From Eubacteriales bacterium (lineage in GTDB: Bacteria > Bacillota > Clostridia > Christensenellales > UMGS416), in assembly GCA_028709505.1 (NCBI GenBank), contig JAQVWW010000085.1:1-6289 (forward strand): a stretch of 6,289 bases of DNA, given 5' to 3'. Made by a program: the position numbers and the translations under genes. Every line of letters begins with the position of its first letter. Position 1 is the first letter of the stretch. Positions 1 through 5,837 of this stretch are shown here, piece after piece. The notes beneath the pieces were generated by a model. The model worked only from the letters and a program-made list of their open reading frames with translations, was not told the DNA's origin and ran no database searches.

Positions 1-100
1 AATATTTGATTTTAGCGGTACATAAGTGTCAACCGCCAAAACAATGGCAAAAAAATAACAATTTTAGCAAATTGGTTTTATTACCCGCCGCCATGCCGGC

Positions 101-120
101 ACATAACGCAACATAGTGCA
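101..120 (+). repeat. Imperfect tandem 10-bp repeat upstream of the operon
   Basis: ACATAACGCA is followed immediately by ACATAGTGCA; eight of ten positions match and the period is about one helical turn. A related ACATAAGTGT lies at 20-29. It sits just upstream of the candidate promoter, a plausible place for a regulator site, but no known operator is recognised and chance is possible. Confidence 0.3.
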
Positions 121-160
121 ATTGTATCACAGTAATTTACAAGCTAAGCCGCGGCGATTC

Positions 161-169
161 TGCTATATT
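161..169 (+). promoter_or_regulatory. Possible extended -10 promoter for the methyltransferase operon
   Basis: TGCTATATT reads as an extended -10 element (TG, one base, then TATATT) about 54 nt before the first start codon. No convincing -35 hexamer lies 16-18 bp upstream, so this rests on the extended -10 alone. It is the best candidate I can see in the AT-rich leader. A transcript from here would have a short leader carrying the GATAC/GTATC hairpin at 180-193. Confidence 0.3.
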
Positions 170-179
170 GAATTTGTAA

Positions 180-193
180 GATACCCAAGTATC
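180..193 (+). repeat. Short inverted repeat in the leader of the first operon
   Basis: GATAC (180-184) and GTATC (189-193) form a perfect 5-bp inverted repeat around a CCAA loop, between the candidate -10 element and the ribosome binding site. It could be an operator half-site pair or a small leader hairpin. There is no T-tract, so it is not a terminator. Confidence 0.3.
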
Positions 194-222
194 GTTTACC
201 CCAGCCAACAGGAGGAACCGTT

Positions 223-1266
223 ATGAATTCAATGCAACGTGTCGCCGCGATGCTCAACCATCAGGAGGCCGACCGCGTGCCGGTGTATCCCATCTTATCG
301 GGCATCAGCCGCAAGCTGATAGGCGCCAACTATCGCCAGTGGTCCACCGACGCCGATGTCTGCGCCAAAGCCTTTATTCAGACCACCGTCGATTTTGATA
401 TCGACTGTGTCGTCACGCTGATCGACCTTTCGGTGGAGTGCGACGCCTGGGGGCAGAAGATTATCTACCCCGAAAACGAAGCCGCCCACCCGGACTATTC
501 GGATTGCTTCGTCAAGAGCATCGACGAATATGCCAAGGTGCAAAAGGTCGATTACCGCCAATCTAAGCGCATGATGATGCACATCGACGTGTGCAAAAAG
601 CTGGTGGCCGAGCTCAAGGGCAAAAAGCCTATCGTGGCGTTTGTCTTCGGGCCGCTGGGCGTGCTGTCGATGCTGCGCCGCCAGCAGGAGATGTATATGG
701 ACATCTACGACGACCCCGACGCCGTTAAGGAAGCCGCCCGGCAGATCAATGAGACGCTCAAGGACTACGTGGCGGCGCTGTGCGATACCGGCGTGGACGC
801 CATCATGTACGATACGCTGTTTGCGTCGGGCTCCATCATGTCTAAAAAGATGTGGGCCGAGACCGAGGGCGTGCTGGTCAAGGAGCTGGCCGCGGTGGCC
901 CGCGAAAAGGGCGTCATGAACATGGTGCACAACTGCGGGCAGCGCATCTACTTTGACGCGCAGATTGAAGCCATCGACCCGGTGGCCATCTCGTTTTTGT
1001 ACCCGCCCGACGACTGCGCCGACTTCGCCCAAGCCAAGGCCAAATACGGCGATAAGGTGGCGCTCATCGGCTGCGTGACGCCGGCTTCGGCCGTCATCGG
1101 CACCGACGAGCAATGGGACAAACAGTGCTACGATCAGATTGACGCCATGGCCAAGGGCGGCGGCTTTATGCTGGCCACCGGCTGCGAATATCCCGCCAAC
1201 GCCAGCTTTGACCGGGCGCAGCGGATGATTGACATCGCCAAGACCCACGGAGTTTATAAAAAATGA
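223..1266 (+). CDS. MtaA/CmuA-type methyltransferase of the uroporphyrinogen decarboxylase superfamily
   Basis: This 347-residue protein has the length and motifs of the MtaA/MtbA/CmuA branch of the URO-D (TIM-barrel) superfamily, cytosolic enzymes that move methyl groups between a methylated corrinoid and a thiol or other acceptor. The N-terminus (about 1-25, with AMLNHQEADRVPVYP) is typical of the family. The zinc site that activates the acceptor appears intact: His236-x-Cys238 in MVHNCGQ and Cys321 in ATGCEYP, the order and spacing known from MtaA and MtbA. These residues argue against true HemE. The start has a strong GGAGGA ribosome binding site at 211-216, 6 nt before ATG. Its stop overlaps the next gene's start (ATGA), indicating translational coupling with a COG0523 GTPase. 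In a bacterium coenzyme M is an unlikely acceptor; tetrahydrofolate or another thiol is possible. No corrinoid protein is encoded in the window, so the substrate cannot be named. Confidence 0.85.
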   Translation: MNSMQRVAAMLNHQEADRVPVYPILSGISRKLIGANYRQWSTDADVCAKAFIQTTVDFDIDCVVTLIDLSVECDAWGQKIIYPENEAAHPDYSDCFVKSIDEYAKVQKVDYRQSKRMMMHIDVCKKLVAELKGKKPIVAFVFGPLGVLSMLRRQQEMYMDIYDDPDAVKEAARQINETLKDYVAALCDTGVDAIMYDTLFASGSIMSKKMWAETEGVLVKELAAVAREKGVMNMVHNCGQRIYFDAQIEAIDPVAISFLYPPDDCADFAQAKAKYGDKVALIGCVTPASAVIGTDEQWDKQCYDQIDAMAKGGGFMLATGCEYPANASFDRAQRMIDIAKTHGVYKK

Positions 1267-2186
1267 CGCAGATTGATCTGGTCACCGGCTTTTTGGGCGC
1301 CGGCAAGACCACCTTTATCCGCCGCTATTGCGATTACCTGCGCCGGCAGGGGCAGCGTTTCGCCGTCATCGAAAACGAGTTTGGCGAGGCGGGGGTGGAT
1401 ACGGCGCTGCTCAAAGAGGAGTTTTCCGACGTGACCGAGCTGGCCGGCGGCTGCATTTGCTGCGCCATGAAAGTCAACTTTCACGATGCCATCCTGGAGG
1501 CCGCCGACCGCTGCGATTACGTGGTGGTCGAGCCTTCGGGCATCTTTAATATGGACGACTTTTTCGATGTGACCGACAGCCCCGATGTGGCGCAGCGCTG
1601 CCGGATGGGCATGTGCGTGGCGGTGGTTGACCCGCACACGCTGCCCCGGCTAAACGCCGACGAGCGCATGATACTGGCCGGCGAGCTTTCGCAGGCGGGC
1701 CGCGTCATATGGAGCAAGACCGACTTAGAGCCGGCCTGCGATCTGGCCGAAGCCGCCCGGCTGTTAAGCGATGTGCTGGGTACGATAGAAGTGCGGGCCG
1801 ACATGGACGCGCTCCTCTACCCGGTGCCGCTGCTGGAGCTGGACGATAACGACATGGAGACGCTGCGCCGGACCGGCCCGGTCAAGCGCGATCATATCCG
1901 TATGATGGGCGACCACAGCACGCTCTTTCAAAGCGCCACGTTCTATCCCCAAGGCGTGTATACGCAGCAAGAACTGCGCGGCGTCTTAGACGCCGTCATG
2001 GACGGCGGCGCCTGCGGCGACGTGCTGCGCGTTAAGGGCTTTGTGCCGGCGGCCCAGGGCAGCCTGGCCGTCAACTATACGCTGACCGACCGGCTCGTCG
2101 CGCCCTGCGGCGCGCAGCCGACCATGCTGAACTTTATCGGGCAGAAGATGCGCCGCCGCTGCATCCAGCAGCTGCTATCTCCGTAG
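1263..2186 (+). CDS. COG0523 (CobW/P47K-like) GTPase, probable metallochaperone
   Basis: This is a 307-residue G3E-family GTPase. Visible in order are the P-loop GFLGAGKTT (residues 9-17), the ENEFGEAGVD switch segment (37-46), the metal-binding CxCC motif in GGCICCAMK (Cys64, Cys66, Cys67), and VVVEPSGI (87-94) carrying the conserved E-x-S-G. A base-recognition motif WSKTDL (150-155) has Ser in place of the usual Asn of NKxD. The C-terminal part (about 210-305) matches the CobW C-terminal domain position. The family uses GTP hydrolysis to deliver metals such as zinc or cobalt to client proteins in the cytosol. The start overlaps the upstream stop by 4 nt, with GGAG at 1249-1252 as ribosome binding site. 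The likely client is the zinc-site methyltransferase next to it or a corrinoid partner; that is inference from position. It ends at TAG, so TAG seems to serve as a stop in this genome. Confidence 0.9.
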   Translation: MTQIDLVTGFLGAGKTTFIRRYCDYLRRQGQRFAVIENEFGEAGVDTALLKEEFSDVTELAGGCICCAMKVNFHDAILEAADRCDYVVVEPSGIFNMDDFFDVTDSPDVAQRCRMGMCVAVVDPHTLPRLNADERMILAGELSQAGRVIWSKTDLEPACDLAEAARLLSDVLGTIEVRADMDALLYPVPLLELDDNDMETLRRTGPVKRDHIRMMGDHSTLFQSATFYPQGVYTQQELRGVLDAVMDGGACGDVLRVKGFVPAAQGSLAVNYTLTDRLVAPCGAQPTMLNFIGQKMRRRCIQQLLSP

Positions 2187-2219
2187 CGGCGTACGATTTT
2201 ATATGGGGTGGGGGTTGCC

Positions 2220-3293
2220 ATGCGATACTGCGAAAATTGGGAACACATTTCCCAACGTTATCTGGCCTATTGGGCGCGGGAGAACCACGACCGGCCCATC
2301 TTGAACATCCGGGCGCCCAGGGATAAGCGCGTGCCTCTGCCGGCCTCACACCACGCCACGCTGGAGCAGCGCTGGCTGGATACGCAATATCAGCTGGACT
2401 AGGCCAACGCCGATATGCAAAATACATATTTCGCCGGCGAAGCGTATGCGATGTATTTCCCGAACCTGGGCCCCGACTTTTTTGCCGCCTGCTACGGCGC
2501 GCCGCTGACGTATGGCGAGACGACCAGCTGGTCGGCACACGTATGGCGGGACGAAGACGTGCAGAACTACACGCCGCCAGCGCTGGATACGCAAGGCTTT
2601 TACTACCAGAAGATGCTGGAGATGACGCGGGCGGCGGTGCAGGACGCCCGGGATAAGTATTTGGTCGGCGTTACCGACATCCACCCCGGCGCCGATGCGC
2701 TGGTGGCGCTGCGCGGGCCGCAGCAGCTGTGCATGGATACGGTGGACTATCCCGATTTCATTGCGCGCGCGGCAATGGACCTATTGCCGGGCTTTCAGCG
2801 GATGTTTGACGACCTGTTCGCGCTGAGCACCACCTACCAGCAGGGTAGCACCACCTGGATGGGCATCTGGCACCCGGGGCGCTGGTACGTCACCAGCTGC
2901 GACTTTTGCTGCATGATTTCGCCGGCCATGTTCGAGGATATGATTCTCGAAGAGCTCAACGCCGAACTGGACTTTTTGGATGCCAGCATGTTCCACCTGG
3001 ACGGACCCGGCGCGCTGAAACACCTGGACAGGCTGCTTGAGCTGCCCAAGCTCAAAGGCATTCAATGGGTATACGGCGACGGCCAGCCCACCGCCGCCCA
3101 TTGGCTGGATGTGCTGCGTAAAATACAAAACGCCGGCAAGATGATCCAGGTCAACGCCACGCCCGAGGATCTGCCGGTGCTGCTGGAGAACCTCAAGCCC
3201 GAGGGCGTCATGTACAACATCTACGCGCCCGATGAGGACACTGCCCGGCGGCTGCTGCACCTGGCCGACGCGCACCGAAAAATACTGTATTGA
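2220..3293 (+). pseudogene. Divergent URO-D-fold protein interrupted by an in-frame amber codon
   Basis: Read through the TAG at 2400-2402, this is a 357-codon frame, the normal size of a URO-D-fold protein, and both sides read as one protein. The N-terminal 60 residues contain a family-like segment (YWARENHDRPILNIRAP). After codon 61 come NTYFAGEAY, YFPNLGPDFF, CDFCCMISPAMFED (227-240), FHLDGPGALKHLD (258-270) and GIQWVYGDGQP. It resembles the group often annotated as 'trimethylamine corrinoid protein 2' or URO-D family. It lacks the His-x-Cys...Cys zinc site of its neighbour; the comparable place reads His259-x-Asp261, so it is probably not a canonical thiol-methylating enzyme. I chose ATG 2220, just after a G-rich stretch at 2205-2214, over GTG 2208. 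The stop may be a nonsense mutation, a sequencing error, or a recoded codon. Restart at ATG 2415 would give a 292-residue C-terminal product lacking the N-terminus. Confidence 0.7.
2400..2402 (+). other. In-frame TAG at codon 61 of the URO-D-fold gene
   Basis: The codons read CAG CTG GAC TAG GCC AAC GCC GAT ATG, and the same frame continues to a TGA at 3291-3293. There is no frameshift and no missing segment, so the TAG replaces a single residue. One base change from CAG, GAG, AAG, TGG, TAC or TAT would create it. Confidence 0.9.
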
Positions 3294-3300
3294 CGCGATG

Positions 3301-3330
3301 CCGCCCGCTACGACGGGCGGTTTTATATTT
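3301..3330 (+). terminator. Intrinsic terminator after the methyltransferase operon
   Basis: CCGCCCG (3301-3307) pairs perfectly with CGGGCGG (3314-3320) around a six-base loop and is followed by TTTTATATTT. It lies 7 nt after the stop codon of the third gene and separates this operon from the pfl transcription unit. Confidence 0.93.
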
Positions 3331-3370
3331 ATAAAACTGGTAACAATGCATATCGCAGCAAAATATCATT

Positions 3371-3396
3371 TTCTACCGCATGTAGTAGATGTAGAA
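3371..3396 (+). repeat. Inverted repeat upstream of the pflB promoter
   Basis: TTCTAC (3371-3376) and GTAGAA (3391-3396) are perfect inverted 6-mers with centres 20 bp apart, about 80 bp upstream of the expected transcription start. This could be a regulator site two helical turns wide. It matches no operator I recognise (not Rex-like or CRP/FNR-like). Confidence 0.35.
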
Positions 3397-3428
3397 TAGT
3401 TATGCACAAAATAGAGCGTTTATTCTAG

Positions 3429-3457
3429 TTGACAAACGTTCCGAAAAAGCGTATAAT
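3429..3457 (+). promoter_or_regulatory. Consensus SigA (sigma-70 type) promoter of pflB
   Basis: TTGACA (3429-3434) and TATAAT (3452-3457) are both exact consensus hexamers with the ideal 17-bp spacer. Transcription should start near 3463-3465, giving a leader of about 140 nt before pflB. With such a strong promoter, control is likely exerted mainly after initiation by the riboswitch in the leader. Confidence 0.93.
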
Positions 3458-3477
3458 GCAAAAAAACAAATACCAAC

Positions 3478-3552
3478 GCACCTTCGCGACTGACGGATCA
3501 TATGGGTTACCATAGGGGAGCGAAGGCCATGAAAAGCCGACCGTCTGGGCAG
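3478..3552 (+). promoter_or_regulatory. ZTP/ZMP riboswitch aptamer (pfl motif) in the pflB leader
   Basis: The leader matches the pfl RNA motif (ZTP riboswitch class). P1 pairs CCTTCGC (3481-3487) with GCGAAGG (3520-3526). Inside it, P2 pairs TATGG (3501-3505) with CCATA (3510-3514) around GTTA. The conserved core pieces GACTGACGG (3488-3496), GGGGAGCG (3515-3522) and CCGTCTGGGCA (3541-3551) are all present. GACGG (3492-3496) pairs with CCGTC (3541-3545) as the pseudoknot, and GCC (3536-3538) with GGC (3548-3550) forms P3. The class senses the purine intermediate ZMP/ZTP, which accumulates when 10-formyl-tetrahydrofolate is limiting. Its place directly before pflB, a source of formate, fits the known association that gave the motif its name. 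Identification is from recalled consensus, not from a covariance search. Confidence 0.92.
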
Positions 3553-3589
3553 TCTTGCATACCACAAGATTGCCCATTTTCTATATTCT
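3547..3589 (+). terminator. Riboswitch-controlled intrinsic terminator (expression platform)
   Basis: GGGCAGTCTTG (3547-3557) pairs with CAAGATTGCCC (3565-3575) as an 11-bp stem with one G-U pair and a 7-base loop, followed by the T-rich ATTTTCTATATTCT. The first four bases of the stem are the 3' strand of aptamer helix P3 (GGGC, 3547-3550). Terminator and ligand-bound aptamer are therefore mutually exclusive: ligand should block termination and turn pflB on, as described for other ZTP riboswitches. Confidence 0.88.
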
Positions 3590-3604
3590 GGAGGAGAGTT
3601 TGCC

Positions 3605-5833
3605 ATGTTGGAACAGTGGAAGGGCTTTCGCCCGGGCAAATGGCAGCAGGCCATAGACGTAAGAGACTTTATTCTGGCCAACTATACGCCCTATACCGGC
3701 GGGGACGACTTTTTATACGGTGCTACGCCGCGCACGCAGGAGCTGATGGATAAGCTAAACGACCTACAGCGCCGCGAGCGTGAAGCCGGCGGCGTGCTGG
3801 ACGTGGATACGCGCACCGTGTCGTCGCTGACGCACTACGCGCCGGGGTATCTGGATAAAGAGAGCGAGCTGATTGTGGGTTTGCAGACCGACAGCCCGCT
3901 CAAGCGCGGCGTGCACCCGTTCGGCGGCATCCGCATGGCCCGCGCCGCCGCCCACTCCTACGGCTACGAGCTGGACGATAAGATTGACGAAGAGTTCCGC
4001 TACCGCACCACGCACAACGACGGCGTGTTTCGCGTGTACACCGACGAAATGCGCCGGGCGCGCAAGTCGGGCATCATCACCGGCCTGCCCGACGCCTACG
4101 GCCGCGGCCGCATCATAGGCGATTACCGCCGCGTGGCGCTATACGGCGTGGACAGGCTCATAGAAGAGAAGAAGGCCGATAAGGAGCGCCTCGGCGAAGA
4201 GCTGATGAGCGTGGATAACATCCGTTTAAGCGAGGAAGTATACCAGCAAATCGTCTTTTTGGGCAAACTCAAAGAGATGGCCGGCCAGTACGGCTTTGAC
4301 ATAAGCTTGCCCGCCGCCACCGCCCGGCAGGCCATACAGTGGCTGTACTTTGGTTATCTGGCCGCCATCAAGGAGCAAAACGGCGCGGCCATGTCGCTGG
4401 GGCGAACCAGCACGTTTTTGGATATCTACCTGCAGCGCGATATCGACGCCGGCACGCTCACCGAGCGCGACGCCCAGGAGCTGATGGACGACTTCGTCAT
4501 GAAGCTGCGCATGGCGCGGCTGCTGCGCACGCCCGAATATAACGAGCTGTTCGGCGGCGACCCCATGTGGATCACCGAAAGTGTGGGCGGCATGGCGCTG
4601 GACGGCCGGCCGCTGGTCACCAAGAACTCCTTTCGCATGCTGCAGACGCTGCGCAACCTGGGCCCGGCGCCCGAACCCAACCTGACGGTGCTGTGGTCGC
4701 AGAATCTGCCCGAAGGCTTTCAGAAGTTCTGCGCGCAGATTACCGTCGATACCGACTCCATCCAGTACGAGAACGACGATTTGATGCGCGACGAATACGG
4801 CGACGATTATGCCATTGCCTGCTGCGTGTCGGCGATGAAGGTGGGCCGGCAGATGCAGTTTTTTGGCGCCCGGTGCAATCTGGCCAAGCTGCTGCTTATC
4901 GCCCTCAACGGCGGGTACGACACCACCAGCGGCCTTACCATGGGGCCGCAGATGCCGGTGTACGAAGGCGACGTGCTGGACGACGCCGCCGTGCTGGAGC
5001 GCTGGAATATCTACCTGCCCTGGCTGTGCCGGCTGTATGTCAACACGATGAACGTCATCCATTACATGCACGATAAATATTCGTACGAGAAAATTCAGAT
5101 GGCGCTGCACGATACGCACGTCACGCGGCTGATGGCCTTTGGCGTGGCCGGCCTTTCGGTGGTCAGCGACTCGTTTTCGGCCATCCGGTACGCCCGCGTC
5201 GCGCCCATACGCGACGAAGACGGCTATATCGTAGACTTTGACACGCAGGGCGATTTTCCGCAGTTCGGCAACGACGACGACCGCGTGGACGGCATCGCCA
5301 GCTGGCTGTTGGAGAGCTTCTCAGCTCAGCTGAAACAGACGCCGGCCTACCGCGGCGCCGTACATACGCTGTCGGCGCTGACCATCACGTCCAACGTCGT
5401 CTACGGTAAAAAGACCGGCTCCACGCCCGACGGGCGCAAGGCCGGCGAGCCTTTCGCGCCGGGCGCCAACCCGATGCACAACCGTGAAAAATCCGGTGCG
5501 CTGGCGTCGCTCAACTCGGTGGCCAAGCTGCCCTACGCCTGCTGCCGCGATGGCATTTCCAACACGTTCTCCATCGTGCCCGGCGCGCGGGGCCGGGAGG
5601 ACGCCGCCCGGGCCGGCAACCTGGTGGACATTTTGGACGGCTACTTTGGCCAGGGCGCCCACCACTTAAACGTCAACGTGCTCAACCGCGAACAGCTGGT
5701 GGAGGCGTATGAGGACCCGGAAAAGTACCCCAACCTGACCATCCGCGTATCGGGCTACGCCGTCAACTTCCATAAGCTGTCCCGTGAGCAGCAGCGGGAG
5801 GTCATCAGCCGCACGTTCCATCAGGCGCTGTAA
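3605..5833 (+). CDS. pflB: Pyruvate formate-lyase (formate C-acetyltransferase), glycyl radical enzyme
   Basis: PflB converts pyruvate and CoA into acetyl-CoA and formate in the cytosol of anaerobes. The 742-residue protein is close to the E. coli length (760) and carries the class-defining residues: the adjacent cysteine pair Cys406-Cys407 in IACCVSAM, and the radical-bearing Gly717 in the C-terminal [13 protein letters not shown] loop. [17 protein letters not shown] (160-176) and Arg423 in [10 protein letters not shown] correspond to substrate-pocket regions of E. coli PFL. The paired Cys and canonical glycyl loop separate it from diol dehydratase, choline lyase and other glycyl radical relatives, which have a single active-site Cys. 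The start follows GGAGGAG (3590-3596) by 8 nt. It is preceded by a consensus promoter and a ZTP riboswitch, and followed 4 nt later by its activase gene. Formate from this enzyme would supply 10-formyl-tetrahydrofolate for purine synthesis. No defect is visible. Confidence 0.97.
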   Translation: MLEQWKGFRPGKWQQAIDVRDFILANYTPYTGGDDFLYGATPRTQELMDKLNDLQRREREAGGVLDVDTRTVSSLTHYAPGYLDKESELIVGLQTDSPLKRGVHPFGGIRMARAAAHSYGYELDDKIDEEFRYRTTHNDGVFRVYTDEMRRARKSGIITGLPDAYGRGRIIGDYRRVALYGVDRLIEEKKADKERLGEELMSVDNIRLSEEVYQQIVFLGKLKEMAGQYGFDISLPAATARQAIQWLYFGYLAAIKEQNGAAMSLGRTSTFLDIYLQRDIDAGTLTERDAQELMDDFVMKLRMARLLRTPEYNELFGGDPMWITESVGGMALDGRPLVTKNSFRMLQTLRNLGPAPEPNLTVLWSQNLPEGFQKFCAQITVDTDSIQYENDDLMRDEYGDDYAIACCVSAMKVGRQMQFFGARCNLAKLLLIALNGGYDTTSGLTMGPQMPVYEGDVLDDAAVLERWNIYLPWLCRLYVNTMNVIHYMHDKYSYEKIQMALHDTHVTRLMAFGVAGLSVVSDSFSAIRYARVAPIRDEDGYIVDFDTQGDFPQFGNDDDRVDGIASWLLESFSAQLKQTPAYRGAVHTLSALTITSNVVYGKKTGSTPDGRKAGEPFAPGANPMHNREKSGALASLNSVAKLPYACCRDGISNTFSIVPGARGREDAARAGNLVDILDGYFGQGAHHLNVNVLNREQLVEAYEDPEKYPNLTIRVSGYAVNFHKLSREQQREVISRTFHQAL

Positions 5834-5837
5834 GGCT

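Noticed and set aside
1..222. Cobalamin riboswitch before the methyltransferase operon
   Set aside because: I looked because of the corrinoid link, but the leader is short and AT-rich and shows no B12-box-like sequence or multi-stem core.
295..1248. Long minus-strand open frame (317 codons) opposite the first methyltransferase
   Set aside because: It is a GC-rich shadow of a clearly conserved gene; its translation is rich in His, Val and Gly without family motifs, and it has no ribosome binding site.
2400..2402. Selenocysteine decoding as an explanation of the in-frame stop
   Set aside because: Selenocysteine uses TGA, not TAG.
3502..3753. Small + strand open frame across the pflB leader
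   Set aside because: It runs through the riboswitch, its terminator and the pflB start in another frame, and the RNA structure explains the sequence better.
4226..5119. Long minus-strand open frame (297 codons) opposite pflB
   Set aside because: Same antisense shadow pattern; the + strand here encodes the PFL active-site region.
3605..5833. Glycyl radical enzyme of another type (microcompartment diol dehydratase, choline lyase, arylacetate decarboxylase)
   Set aside because: The adjacent Cys406-Cys407 pair, the canonical RVSGYAV loop and the PflA-type activase next door identify true pyruvate formate-lyase.
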